Origin: Rhizodiscina lignyota | Taxonomy: Eukaryota; Ascomycota; Dothideomycetes; Aulographales; Rhizodiscinaceae | Reading direction: 5' to 3' | DNA length: 64,000 nucleotides | Assembly (NCBI GenBank): GCA_010015805.1 | Contig: ML978129.1 | Coordinates: forward strand, 1,550,001-1,614,000 | In this document: one piece after another, positions 10,350-21,141 of the stretch | Numbering within the stretch: position 1 is the stretch's first letter | How the letters are laid out: every line of letters starts with the position of its first letter | Notes under the pieces: model-generated | Told to the model about the DNA's origin: nothing | The model's input: the letters and a program-made list of their open reading frames with translations, nothing else | The model's database searches: none | Translations under genes and position numbers: made by a program

Positions 10350-12988
10350 ATGGGACTTTCAAAGGCTGCTCTCACTTTCTTTTCGCTCTTGCAACTCTCA
10401 GCTTGTCAGGTTGATTACTCTCAATATGTCAATCCTCTCATTGGCTCCTCCGGCCCTTTCGAAGGGCAAGCTTTTGGTGGAGGTGATATTTTCGTCGGCG
10501 GTGCCCTCCCATTTGGTGTCGCAAAAGTTGGCATTGATACTGCAGAGGCAAATCTCAGTGAAGCAACCCTGAACGGAGGATACACGCCAAAAGGAAAAGT
10601 CACAGCCATCAGCATGATGCACGAATCCGGGACGGGTGGCTCCCCGAAGTATGGAATCATTCCTCAGATGCCCCTGACGACCATTAAGCATCCAGTCAAC
10701 TTGTTGGATAACAGGACGTACTGGCAAGAGAGGGTGGGCGACGATACAGCTCAGGTCGGGTACTTCAAGACCAAGTTTGAAAGCGGCGTTACCGTGGAGC
10801 TCTCCGGCAGTCGGCACGCTGGTATTATGCAGTACTCATACCCATCCGGCAAGCAGTATGTTCTCGTGGACGTATCACACGTAAATAATATATAATATAC
10901 CCACCTCCGCTAGTAGCTGCTGATCAGTTGCAGTATCTCCCAGATGGGCTCGGCGGTTACTCCGACCAGTACTACATCGGTGGTGAGATCCATGTTGAAT
11001 CTAATCGAAGCCAGTATACAGGTTACGGAACTTGGATAGGCGGCTGGAATGGTAAGGAACTGCAAAGACTAGGTTGCTAAAGGTAGCCGCTAATATTGCA
11101 TCAGAGGGGGCGCCATACACTGTATACTTCTGTGGCGAGTTCGAGCAGGCTCCCGATGAGGCCCAAACATTCCGTGGACGCAATACAGATCCCATCCGAG
11201 GCTTCCACACATTCAGCGACCAACCAATTGCGCAGGCAATACTCGGAAATGTGTCTGAGGCATCAGGTCCCCTTAACGACAGAGTTGGCGCACTTTTCAC
11301 CTGGAATGGCGATTCAGGCTCAACCGTACGATCTAGAGTCGGCATATCTTTCATTTCGTCTGAAAAGGCATGTATGTTCAAGAACACGGAGATTCCCTCC
11401 TGGAATCTGAACACTACCGTTAGTGCTGCAGTCAAGGAATGGAATCAGGACGTCTTCTCGAAAATCAAGGTCCCCACGGATGATTCTGCCAACCGCACAA
11501 ACCTCGTACTCCTGTACTCCTCCTTATATTTCATGCATCTGATGCCCTCTGATCGGTCTGGCGAGAATCCACTCTGGGAGTCATCTGAACCCTCCTGGGA
11601 TGACTTTTACACAGCTTGGGACATCTTCCGATGCACTGTGAGCTTGTATCATATACTACAACCTGTCTATTACGAAAGCATGATCCGCGGCCTCATCGAC
11701 ATTTGGCGATTCGAAGGTTACATGCCTGATGGCCGATCCGGCAACTACAACGGTCTCGTTCAAGGAGGCTCGAACGCTGATAACATCCTGGCCGATGCAT
11801 ATGTCAAAGGCCTCCGAGGCGCCATTAACTGGACTGATGGATATGCTGCAATGAAAAAAGATGCTGAAGTTCTTCCTTACAACACATTCAGCCCGAATGA
11901 CGAGACGTCAAGCGTCAAAGAGGGAAGAGGTGCTCTCTTCGACTGGATACCGCTCGGATACGTGTCGGCCGATCGGACTTACCGACCAGTCTCTCGAACT
12001 GTCGAATACGCTCTTAACGACTTTGCTCTGTCCCAAGTGGCCAAAGGAGAGGCTCCAGGAGATGTGCAGAAATACTTGAAGCGGTCCGCGGGCTGGCAGC
12101 TGATTTGGGCACACAATGCTACAAGCATCGATACCTCCCCTAAATTTACAGGCTTCCTTGCACCTAAAAATGCAGACGGCAGGTTCAACATCACTGACTA
12201 CAACCCAGCCCTCTGCGGCGGATGTGAATGGTCCGACATATCGTACGAAGCGACCCCATTCGAATATAGTTTTACCATCCCCCACGATCTCGAGACGCTC
12301 ATTCAATTTATGGGCGGCACAGCGAGTTTTGAACGACGCCTTGACTACATATTCCAGCCCAACACATCGCAGCAGAATCTGGGCGCCAACGGCGCTGGAA
12401 TCACCACGATCATGTGAGTCATTCTGTGAGAGCAGGAGCAGAGACTAACTCCAGAGCTGTGCTAATTTGTGTAGGAACATTGGTAATGAGCCCGACTTTG
12501 CCACGCCGTATCATTACAACTACATCAACAAGCAGTATAAGAGCGTGATGCGGGGTCGCGCTCTGGCGAATGAGTTCTTCCACGATGCGGACTATGGCGT
12601 ACCCGGTAACTCTGATGCGGGTGCGCTAAACAGCTGGCTCATATGGCAGATGCTCGGCATGTATCCGATTGTCACGCAGCCTGTGTATCTGATCGAGTCG
12701 CCGTGGTTCAACGACATCAATATCACAGTTGGGGCGAATAAGACGCTCCGGGTCACTGCTAATGGACTTGGGCAGGATAGTTACTACGTTCAGAGCGTGA
12801 AGATCAATGGCAAGGACTGGAACAAGAACTGGTTCGAGCACGATGACGTGATGGCGAATGGCGGCACGATTGAGTTCAATTTGGGGAATAAACAAACGAA
12901 GTGGGAGACAGGTGATGTACCACCGAGTCCCGGACATATGGTACTGCCAACTTCTTCCAATGGATATCTGAATGGCACTTCGAAATGA
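10350..12988 (+). CDS. Secreted glycoside hydrolase family 92 alpha-mannosidase
   Basis: Four exons: 10350-10880, 10934-11051, 11105-12413 and 12475-12988; introns of 53, 53 and 61 nt; 823 residues. Residues 1-19 form a signal peptide (MGLSKAALTFFSLLQLSAC), and several N-glycosylation sequons follow, so the enzyme should be secreted. The family start YVNPLIGSSG, the N-terminal beta-sandwich, the catalytic (alpha/alpha)6 domain (PDGRSGNYNG; GALFDWIPLGYV) and the conserved C-terminal run NIGNEPDFATPYHYNY and GNSDAGALNSW are all visible. GH92 enzymes are calcium-dependent exo-alpha-mannosidases, often alpha-1,2 specific, acting on N-glycans or mannan. The exact linkage cannot be read from sequence. 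The gene looks intact. Confidence 0.93.
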
Positions 12989-14179
12989 CGCCGATAGTGG
13001 ACATCCAGCTTGCGAGACGCACGCCCCAGAAATGTACATACATCGTAGTATACTTACCCAGTCTCAAAGGTGACAAAATATTTAGCCGCCAGGCGAACTG
13101 TAACGTCCAAAGGCGAGCAGCTCTTGCACTGCAAGTTAATCCACACAACTCTGTATTCTTCAGAGCATGTTTAAAGAGGCGATTAACATGGTGGAAATTC
13201 GAATAGTATATACTATACCGGACAGTCAAGTGGGCGGCAAAATAGTTGAGTCGTGGCTGCAATATATACAACTACGAGGATATGTCCTCGATAGTTAATA
13301 TAAGTTATACACGCTGAAGGTGCATGTTTTAGATAAACGAACTCCAGTATATAATCTATATTAACTAGCGAAGGTATTTCTCTTCGCGGTTTGACATATT
13401 ATGAGAAGTCTGTCAACGGAACATAGTCGTACCGCGCGCGCTATCGCGAGGAGCCGAAAATGGAATGTGAGGACGTCGACTTCGATGGCGTCCGGTCTCC
13501 CCTTCTCCTCTCATGGATGATTCTGGTTGTGCACAATGTCATAGTCAACAAGGCGATACGATTCCCTTCTAAAGCTGAGACGTTTCTCATTTTTTTCTCG
13601 CCTTCTTGAAGCCCCCTTCCGTCTTCACGGTTTTTGATTAGTTTTCTAGCGACCTTCTAGCGGCATTGGCAAAACTATCGTATGCCGATCTTCTCGTTTC
13701 CGATTCGTTTTCGTCATCTTTCTGCTTTAATGATATGTTTGGATGCATGAGATACATGTCAGTGTCTTTAGCATGTTGACTTGGAGTACGGTCGGAGCAT
13801 GTCTCCTACGTACGCTGAAGGATCGAGCATTGCTTGCGCTGAATTAGGGTAAAGTAAAGTATCAGTTATAGCTAATCCACAAATGCTTTTAGCCAGTGGA
13901 GGAATCACTGGCAACTTTCTGTTTTCCCATATTGCAGCTGTCATCTAATACCCCGTGGGGCCATGGAACCCCTGCCATTGCGTCTCGAGCTTGCCCTTTT
14001 CCAGACGACTCCGAGGCGGAAACCGTCTCCGCCAAGATGCACACGGCACACCGAACATCTGGATGTCGTGTCAGCCGAGAGGCACCATCTCCTGCCCCAT
14101 GAAAGCTCGACAAACCTCAACGGCGAGGGCATATGTCCACTGCGCGCTCTAGCGCGTATGCTCGCGACTTCCAATCTCC
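12989..14179. other. Intergenic region containing element copy A
   Basis: About 1.2 kb between the GH92 stop and the rhodopsin-type gene. It holds the inverted-repeat element copy A and its flank (13211-13474, listed separately). From 13480 to 14179 only small overlapping open frames occur, none recognisable. Confidence 0.5.
13211..13474 (+). mobile_element. Inverted-repeat element, copy A (degenerate, MITE-like)
   Basis: Related to 17087-17411 in the opposite orientation. From left to right: a 16-bp segment Y (TACTATACCGGACAGT, 13211-13226); the element's left end CAAGTGGGCGGCAAAATAG and its interior (13227 to about 13402); and a 72-bp segment X (13403-13474) that is nearly identical to 17342-17411. 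The right terminal repeat is not recognisable, so this copy is diverged or deleted at that side. No coding capacity. Differences from copy B include many C/T and G/A transitions. Confidence 0.7.
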
Positions 14180-15394
14180 ATGGATGGCAATCTACTCCAC
14201 GTTATCGTCACTTCGGTCATCTCCTTCGTTCTGATATCCTTCCGATGCAGCTATCGACTGCTTTTGAGCAACTGCAAAATCCATGTCTCTTGTCATCGGA
14301 CTTGGCATTCAGATGATTTATGGATGGCAATTGCCGTGCTCCCACTAGCTGGTCGCGCAGTTTGTATTGGCCTGTACAGTTTTATCGTCGACAAACCGAG
14401 TGCTAGTAGCGCTGAGGAAATGACGGCCCTGAAGCTGCTCATTCCAGGGAGGTTAACCTACGCGGGTTTGTACGTCCAATGGCTTCCCCATCATTGAACC
14501 CGGCGTTGACAATGGACAGCGAATGGTGCCTAAAGCTCTGCATCCTTAGCTTCTATTTCAGAATCACAGATGAATCCACGTACATGAGTCGAGGACTGAG
14601 GATCACGTTCTGGTCCATTGTGCTCACGTTTGTTGGCATCATACTCGCAACGGTGCTTGAGTGCCGACCACTGTCGATGTACGCATGATTCTTGCAACCG
14701 CTGGCAGACAGCTGCATGTGCTAATAAGCCCAGGTTCTGGCAGTATGATCCGAAGCGTGCAAGTGAGGCTTATGCTGTCTCTCACTACACACGAGGCTGA
14801 CTTTCTTAGTACCATGTCAAAAAGGCCTCGCCAACCTACTGACAATGGCCATTTCAAACATTCTCACTGATGTCGCTTTGATTGCTTTACCAATTCCCAT
14901 GCTCTACAGAATGCAGTTGTCTCCGGGGAAGTGAGTGCCTTCGATGGTTCTTCTCACAGACACATCCTCCCATGCGCTAATGGTAACAGGAAATTACAAT
15001 TGATACTCCTGTTCAGCGTTGGAATCTTCGTCATTGGCGTGACAATCGCACGTCTTCCGCTGATATTCGATAATTCAGTTGAGCAATCGTCTCGGAGTAT
15101 GGTATGTGATCAATTGGCGCTATTCTGTTTCTCTTTACGGCTGACCAATTGCACCAGTGGGCTTCGATTGAAATGGCGACTTCGTGTATCGTGGCGAATT
15201 TTGCTTTCTACTACGCGCTATTGAAGGACCTAAGGGACGGTCATTCAAATTCAGCAGCGACCATGTCTGCCGCTGCGGCTTTCTCATCCATCAGTTCAGG
15301 CCGAAGTCCTTCCAGACCGAACAATCCAGAACCAGCTAGCAAGAAAACAAGGCGGACATCAGACAAGATTTTACTGATGGACGTTAAGAGATGA
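14180..15394 (+). CDS. Fungal rhodopsin-domain (PTH11-like) seven-helix membrane protein
   Basis: Six exons: 14180-14469, 14520-14678, 14734-14762 (only 29 nt), 14810-14930, 14990-15101 and 15158-15394; 315 residues, with phase consistent throughout. Seven hydrophobic segments are predicted. Landmarks of this fungal plasma-membrane family are SDDLWMA after helix 1, WCLKLCILSFYFR, the LECRPLSMFWQYDP junction, CQKGLANLL, NILTDVALIALPIPML and the final WASIEMATSCIVANF. A Ser/Pro-rich tail follows, ending in a basic KKTRR. Members are putative receptors, but ligand and signalling are unknown. The start is the first ATG giving a full first helix; a longer N-terminus on an upstream exon is possible. 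The extracellular CFEM domain of some relatives is absent. Confidence 0.82.
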
Positions 15395-15907
15395 AACCCC
15401 ATTTCGGTATTCAGCATCCATGCCGCTGTACTGCCGTATGAACTACTCAGGCTCGAGAATCGCCGATTCATTTACCTGGCCGAAAAGCAGAGCCGCCTAG
15501 TCGATTACCAGGCCACCTCATACGTGTCGAAGACCTCTTTAGATCTCGAGGCGGTAGCTTTATCAGCGTCTCCATCAATTCTACTTGGAAACCATGCATA
15601 ACGCTGTTGTCCGGGGCGTGTTTGCCAATCAATATCAGGCGTCTGCGGTTTGTGGCCAATAGAGTAAATGTCGCGCTTTATGCTGGCTTTAGGCCTTTGG
15701 CTAGCTCGACGTGGCAAACTAGGTGACTGTCAAGCAAGTTGTAACGCCTCAACGTAGGCACCTCTTGCACTTCAGGGTAAGTGGGATTATCTCTGAATTG
15801 CATGTAATTGAAGCAGGCCTTCGAAAAAGTTGTACCTTTCGTCGTATACATAATTGTTGTTCGGCATCCTAAAAGCTGCGGCCAACCTTTTTGTTACCGT
15901 CGGGCTG
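15395..15907. other. Convergent intergenic region
   Basis: About 510 bp between two converging stop codons. It should contain both 3' UTRs. Near 15869 a run of about 45 bp resembles a sequence near 1565 (see findings). No gene seen. Confidence 0.45.
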
Positions 15908-16840
15908 CTATAAGGAGGCAGAAACACCCGTGGGCAAGTCCATATCAATGAGCCAGCCTGCATTCTCGGCTTCGTACTTCAGATCCACAACACATGCATT
16001 AACTAAAAGTGTCTCCTCGCGCGGTTTCAGTCGATTCTCATCCGAACTCATGTCTACGAACACTGCATGTCTGCGTTTCACTTCTTCAGAATCTCCGATT
16101 CGCTGCGGTATCGAGCGCATATTGTCTTCCCATTTAATCCGCTCCGCTCCCCAGGCTTCATGAATGTGTCCGAAAACGTGCAACCGCGGCCGCACCCTTC
16201 TCAGAGCATCCATGAGATGGACACACCCCGCCCTCGCTCCGCTTGCACACAGATCTAAATGCATGTGTGGTGGTCCATGCGTAATGAATATATCTATCTT
16301 GCCTACTTGTTTAGTTTCGATCTGGCTCCACCTATCTTCGTGATGTGGGTAGTTGAATGCCCAGTTGCGGAATTCAGGCTGCCACGGACTCGCATAGACC
16401 CCGAACTGAGCACCGTTCGACAGCTGAACCTCGTGCAATCCCTCAGTGAGGTATCTGATGCCCGCCTCTTTTGCCCTCGGGCTCGTCCATAACTCCATAG
16501 CTCTTTGCGCAATGCCCTCCTCGTAAAGATGATCCAACTGCATAGGATGTCTTTCCACCGGCCGCTTCTTCTTCCGTATGTAATCTTCGTCAAGAGTCAG
16601 GTCATGGTTGCCTGCGATGACAAGCTTTACCTCCGCATCGATGTCGATGAGCATGCTGAGCGCGTCCTCGTATTCCACCATTTTGCCCGTCATTGTGAGA
16701 TCACCAGAGTGAATAAGCAAGTCTGCCTTTGGAAGCGGCTTGCGGAAGCCTTTATCTTTTGAGTAGAAGGCCGACGGCCGGCCGGAATGGGTATCTGAGA
16801 TACAGAGGATGCGGGTTTGGACTTCCCGTGAGGTTCCCAT
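15908..16840 (-). CDS. Calcineurin-like metallophosphoesterase
   Basis: Single exon, 310 residues from the ATG at 16840 (MGTSREVQT); the frame stays open further upstream but without an ATG. All metal-binding motifs of the superfamily are present in order: SDTHS, GDLT, GNHD, THGPPH and GHIHEAWG. It resembles the MPPED/ser-thr-phosphatase-like branch, a cytosolic two-metal phosphoesterase, usually of unknown substrate in fungi. The insert between GNHD and the third motif includes a basic KKKRP stretch. The gene converges on the rhodopsin-type gene. The fold call is secure; the substrate is not. Confidence 0.88.
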   Translation of the reverse strand: MGTSREVQTRILCISDTHSGRPSAFYSKDKGFRKPLPKADLLIHSGDLTMTGKMVEYEDALSMLIDIDAEVKLVIAGNHDLTLDEDYIRKKKRPVERHPMQLDHLYEEGIAQRAMELWTSPRAKEAGIRYLTEGLHEVQLSNGAQFGVYASPWQPEFRNWAFNYPHHEDRWSQIETKQVGKIDIFITHGPPHMHLDLCASGARAGCVHLMDALRRVRPRLHVFGHIHEAWGAERIKWEDNMRSIPQRIGDSEEVKRRHAVFVDMSSDENRLKPREETLLVNACVVDLKYEAENAGWLIDMDLPTGVSASL

Positions 16841-17926
16841 GGCGATATTCAAAAATTTCGCGTAATGCTGTGTGGGAGTCTTCCGGAGAGATGAGAAACG
16901 ATGGCATGCCAACCGATCTAAGAAAATGCAGAAGTTTTGTTTTCAATTCATATTTTGGTAGTCATGGAGAGAGTGACGTTGCTTCCGGTAGGTGACCCCG
17001 ATAGTTGATCACGAGACGGTGTTCTGCCCTTAAAACTAGGTACATAATCGTAGATGACAACGATGTCACCCATAAAGCTTCACTCAACTGTCCGGTATAG
17101 TATCACGAGGGTGATAAAATAGTCGAGTCCTATGAAGTTTGAACGTATTTAGTAGAAACGAGGTTTTCTCTTCAACACTAGCGAAAACATCTCTAAAAAG
17201 TTAATCAGTTATATACTAGAGTTTATTCATCTAAAACATGCAGCTTCAGTATATATAACTTATGTTAACTACCGAGGATATATATACTCGTAGTTCTATA
17301 TATTATAGCCACGACTCAACTATTTTGTCACCCGCTTGGGAGTCCTCACATTCCGTTTTCGGCTCCTCGCGATGGCGCGCGGTACGACTATGTTCCGTTG
17401 ACAGACTTCTCTTAGCTACCTTACCCTGAGGGACACGGAGAACGACCGACATTTGTTTAAAGTCTAGCTTTCTTTCGATGAGACACCAGAGAGCTCAATC
17501 ACAGAGCCCTCTTACTCAAGCCCACCTGAATGAGCGCTCTCAATAACTTCGAGTCTCTCTGCCGTACTCCCTATTAAGGTGCAAAGCTGGACGAACTAGA
17601 ACTTCTATCGGCTTATGGTCTTCGCCTGGAGCTAATAGGACCCATTATGGTCCTATTCGACCTAACAGCGTTGAAAGAAGCCGGTTTCCTTTAATCTCTG
17701 TAAATAACTGTCTGTGACCTGTATGCTCGATTGGCTGGGCGACGGGAGCTGGTGATCCTCGGAATGCTTCAGCCGGGGTAAAGCCCCGCAACGAGCCTCT
17801 CAAAGGCCTTCCTTATGATGAAATGCTACATTTTAGTTTGTAACCGTAGAACCTCATCAGTTGACTGCAGGTACACTCTATTTGTTATCTCCAAATTCTA
17901 TCAATTTGCAATTCGTCATTGACAAA
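16841..17926. other. Intergenic region containing element copy B
   Basis: About 1.1 kb between divergent start codons. It contains the element copy B and flanks at 17087-17411. Further right, an inverted repeat AATAGGACC/GGTCCTATT with a 6-nt loop lies at 17634-17657. The rest shows no gene. Confidence 0.5.
17087..17411 (-). mobile_element. Inverted-repeat element, copy B with flanks (MITE-like, about 239 bp)
   Basis: The element spans about 17103-17341. Its ends form imperfect terminal inverted repeats of about 27 bp: GGGTGATAAAATAGTCGAGTC near 17109 matches the reverse complement of the right end near 17310-17335. Outside lie segment Y (17087-17102) and segment X (17342-17411), both shared with copy A. 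There is no coding capacity, as in a miniature inverted-repeat element. The family is uncertain; a TA-type target site is possible but not proven. Confidence 0.75.
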
Positions 17927-18847
17927 ATGTCTCAAGCACTCCCCGCCGACCAGCCAAACCAAAACTATGTCAAAGCTAGCCCACTAGCAGCTGGCTACCT
18001 TACACTCCCGGAGAGGTTTTTTGTCACTCCTTCAGATCCAGAGGCAAAACGAATGGTCCCGTCCCTTGCCTTCGTCGTTACACATCCTGGCAATTCATCT
18101 GGATTCTTCAAGACATCAGGAAAACCATTCACACTCATTTTCGACTTGGGCCTTCGGCGCGCAGCGAATCGCTACATTCCTCCACAGCAGAAGCATCTGG
18201 AGACTCGCGCGCCGTACGTTGTAGAGCCGGGCGTTGCGGCACAGCTCTCATCAAGCGGGAGCTCCCCGGCGGATGTAGACGCTGTCATCATAAGTCACGT
18301 CCACTACGATCATCATGGTGATCCAGAAGACTTCCCAAATGCCGAGTTCTATGTTGGCAGCGGGGCGCTGAACGTCCTAGCGCATGGACTGGGAGGCATT
18401 GCGTCGCATCAGCATTTCGATCCGAATCTCTTTGCGGAGGGCAAAGGAAAGGAGCTTCCACCACCAACGAGTGCTGAGTGGAAGCCGCTAGGCCCATTCC
18501 CTGCAGCGCTGGACCTATTTGGCGACAGCTCTGTATATGTTATCGATACTCCTGGTCATCTTCCTGGACATGTTAACCTGCTGTGCCGCATAGGGCCAAA
18601 CAAATGGGCCGCCTTCTGTGGTGATGCGTATCACGACATAAGGTTGCTGACTGGTGAGAGGGAGATAGGAACGTGGAATGACGAGTTGGGCAGAATATTG
18701 TGCATACACCTCGACAGGCCCAGCGCGGAAGCTTCTATCAAGAGGCTCAGAGCACTGAACGAGCTTGGTAATGTAGAACTTATAGCGGCACACGATGACG
18801 GCTGGTTGGCAAAGAATAAGGCCAGGATGCATCCTTCAGTTCTGTAA
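17927..18847 (+). CDS. Metallo-beta-lactamase-fold hydrolase
   Basis: Single exon, 306 residues from the ATG at 17927 (MSQALPAD); the frame extends upstream only through non-ATG codons. The zinc site HVHYDHHGD (His124, His126, Asp128, His129) is intact. The later ligands are seen in TPGHLPGHV, FCGDAYHD and IAAHDD. Layout resembles the lactonase/AttM-like branch, soluble enzymes that open lactone or ester bonds, but the substrate cannot be inferred. No signal peptide, so probably cytosolic. The nearest gene on the right is phosphatidylserine synthase on the opposite strand, with no obvious functional link. Confidence 0.88.
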   Translation: MSQALPADQPNQNYVKASPLAAGYLTLPERFFVTPSDPEAKRMVPSLAFVVTHPGNSSGFFKTSGKPFTLIFDLGLRRAANRYIPPQQKHLETRAPYVVEPGVAAQLSSSGSSPADVDAVIISHVHYDHHGDPEDFPNAEFYVGSGALNVLAHGLGGIASHQHFDPNLFAEGKGKELPPPTSAEWKPLGPFPAALDLFGDSSVYVIDTPGHLPGHVNLLCRIGPNKWAAFCGDAYHDIRLLTGEREIGTWNDELGRILCIHLDRPSAEASIKRLRALNELGNVELIAAHDDGWLAKNKARMHPSVL

Positions 18848-18980
18848 TCGAAAAACGTAGAGAAAGTCCAAAAGAAGCATTGAACCGCTTTTCCGAGCCA
18901 TTGCACTCAAAAAGAGTTAAGGTATACAGCGATTTGTTTCCCCATCAACTACCAAGAAAAGGGACTGCTCCACGCTCAAC

Positions 18981-19933
18981 TTACGGCTTGGGTATATGCA
19001 ATGTCGTGCTAACCATGAGACAGCCGTGAATGACGAAAATCAGGGCAATTGGATGAAATTCGAACACTGTGCTCTGCAATGCAATCCCGAATGGCAGGTT
19101 CTCTAGTATCCAACCTTGTGAAATCCAGTATGACATAACGCCGACCAGAACGAGTGATGTTGGGATTGGCGTGCCTTGGAAGTATCGTGACTTGCCCGAC
19201 GCATCTTTAGGAAGGTATTGAACGGTAACGTTGAAGCGAGCTAGGCGGGCCAGGCCGCAGAGGACGAAGACAGTGAGGAGGAAGTGGTCCACGGGTGTGC
19301 GAACGCCGATCGAGAAGGCGCATGCAGCAGGAGAGACACCGAAGGAGACCTGTACATGTTACTATTGGTGAACTAGCGCGGAGAAAGAGAGCTTACCAAG
19401 TCCGCCAGAGAGTCGAGCTCTTGGCCCATTAAGCTCGCCTTCTGTCTCCACCTAGCGACCTTGCCATCCATGAAATCGAAGAAGAGGCCAAGTGGTATGA
19501 ATGCAAGCGCTGCCCAGATGTTTGCGTGGTCACGCGGGTCGCCTAGGCAATAGCGGAGGGAGGAGAAGATGGACATTACGCCACAGAATCCTAAGGAAAC
19601 GTGTGAGCTTATTACAGTAACGAGTGATATAATGAAGGGTTGTGGTCATACCATTGAGCAGCGTGATTAGATCGGCAAGGTGAAAAGCACTATCGCGAAT
19701 TAGCACTGTAGGCTGAGCGGTGAAAGATGGGCTGCGCGCGTACCGGATGAGGGAGAAATGTCCACTATCTGATGCAAGTAGTCTGGCTTGCTTTTCCTGA
19801 GCTGCGTAGATACTTAGTTCTACTACCCAAAGCAATGTCATGTTGTCGAGACATTGAACATACGCGATTCTCCTGAAGCATTGCTATGCTCTTTCTCAAC
19901 GCCGCCATTGGCAGCTCCGGAACGGCGAGACAT
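18981..19933 (-). CDS. CHO1: CDP-diacylglycerol-serine O-phosphatidyltransferase (phosphatidylserine synthase)
   Basis: ER membrane enzyme that makes phosphatidylserine from CDP-diacylglycerol and serine. Five exons on the minus strand: 19933-19864, 19801-19744, 19689-19652, 19590-19397 and 19349-18981; 242 residues. The first exon begins MSRRSG, the usual fungal start. The CDP-alcohol phosphotransferase signature is split over [11 protein letters not shown] and [14 protein letters not shown] in exons 4-5 (pattern DG..AR...G...DS..D; the last residues are present). Several transmembrane helices follow, ending with [15 protein letters not shown]. Each short intron (46-62 nt) keeps phase. The gene converges on the metallo-beta-lactamase gene with about 130 bp between stops. 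Confidence 0.93.
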
Positions 19934-20347
19934 GACCTTGAGCTCAGTTGTAAGGTTGGGTAAGCAAAGGCAATATACTGGTGTTTCTTGGTAGGTATTC
20001 TGAGGTGTAGAATGATGAGGAAAAGGCGGGAGTTGAAGGGTGCGCTGTCGACGTGCCCTTGCCAAGGTAATGCTGGAAAAGTGAAGTCATCGCGGCAACC
20101 GCCAGCGCCAGCCACCATCGGCACAGCCCAGATTGCAGGGATTCGCGCCCTGTTCGGGTCGCTGTGGCTGTTTACACGTGATCACGCTTTTCCATGGAAC
20201 CTTCCTTGGAACGTCGCGGCCTTCGAAGCATCAGCTGTGACATCAGAACTCAGCGCCCTTGAAGACAAAAACTCTTAACGATTCTGCCTTTAATATCACT
20301 CCCAAAGCTCACGGTCCTTCCATAGAGCCACTCGATTCCAGTCGTCT

Positions 20348-20800
20348 TCGCACTTCTAAGAAGCTTCCTCGCGTTAGTGAAGTTGTATTCGAGATTATTA
20401 AGCAGTAGCTTATGTACCGAGCCTGCCTTAGAAGATTTACTTCTCGTTATCATATAAAAGGGGCGCCGTTGCAGGTCTTCGTTCGCTCGCTACAAACTAG
20501 CTCCTTCTTAGAAATTGCAAATCCAGGGCGGTATGCTGCGCAGGAGGACCAAGGCAATACAAAGGAGCTAGTTTCTAGCGAGCGAACGGTTAACGCAGCT
20601 ACGCTATTACAGTTGCCCCCTAACACTTCTAAGAGCTTCTCCATACTAGTGAACTTATATTTAATATTGTCAAGGAGTAACTTTGCCTGGCCTGACTTAG
20701 AGGATTTGCTTCTCGTTATGACAGAAGAGTGGTGCCGTTGTACGCCTCGTTCGCTCCCGAGAAACTACACCTTCGTACTGACACAATTGCAGGCTGTAGT
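20348..20800. repeat. Two-copy direct repeat, period about 275 bp
   Basis: The sequence from 20348 (CACTTCTAAGAAGCTTC, then GTTAGTGAAGTTGTATT, then AGAAGATTTACTTCTCGTTAT) recurs from about 20624 as CACTTCTAAGAGCTTC, CTAGTGAACTTATATT and AGAGGATTTGCTTCTCGTTAT. Both copies run on to a GCCGTTG...CGTTCGCTC segment. Divergence is roughly a quarter of positions. Neither copy has a supported reading frame; the origin is unknown. Confidence 0.6.
20480..20588. repeat. 27-bp near-perfect inverted repeat
   Basis: The left arm at 20480-20506 begins CGTTCGCTCGCTACAAACTA and the right arm at 20562-20588 is its reverse complement with one mismatch. The spacer is 55 bp. As RNA or single-stranded DNA it would form a strong hairpin. 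It may be a very small foldback element inserted into the direct-repeat block. Confidence 0.75.
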
Positions 20801-21141
20801 TGAATAACCAATCTGAAGTCCAGGAAACTCCTGACCTGTGAAACGTTCAAAATAGATGTACCACAATCCACAATATTTTATCTACAACGCCAAGCTTCAG
20901 CTCGCATGTGCCTTTGTCTGTGCGACCCACATGCGACAAAGAGTGGACTGCGCCTCGACCTCTACCACGCCCGGACCCTCCTGACCTCAGGAACATCATC
21001 TAACATCTTACCATTTACAATCTACCTCCAAACCTTCATCTTACAAATGAACTTCTCTAAACACTTTGCTTTCCGCCCACTCCCTTCTTTCTTCTAACCC
21101 GCAAACCACCCCTATCACGCCATCCTTTATCAAACGTGATC

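Larger units (their letters stand above)
19934..21141. other. Intergenic region with repeat block
   Basis: About 1.2 kb between divergent starts. The central part (20348-20800) holds a two-copy direct repeat and a 27-bp inverted repeat (listed separately). Elsewhere only short unsupported open frames occur. Confidence 0.5.
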
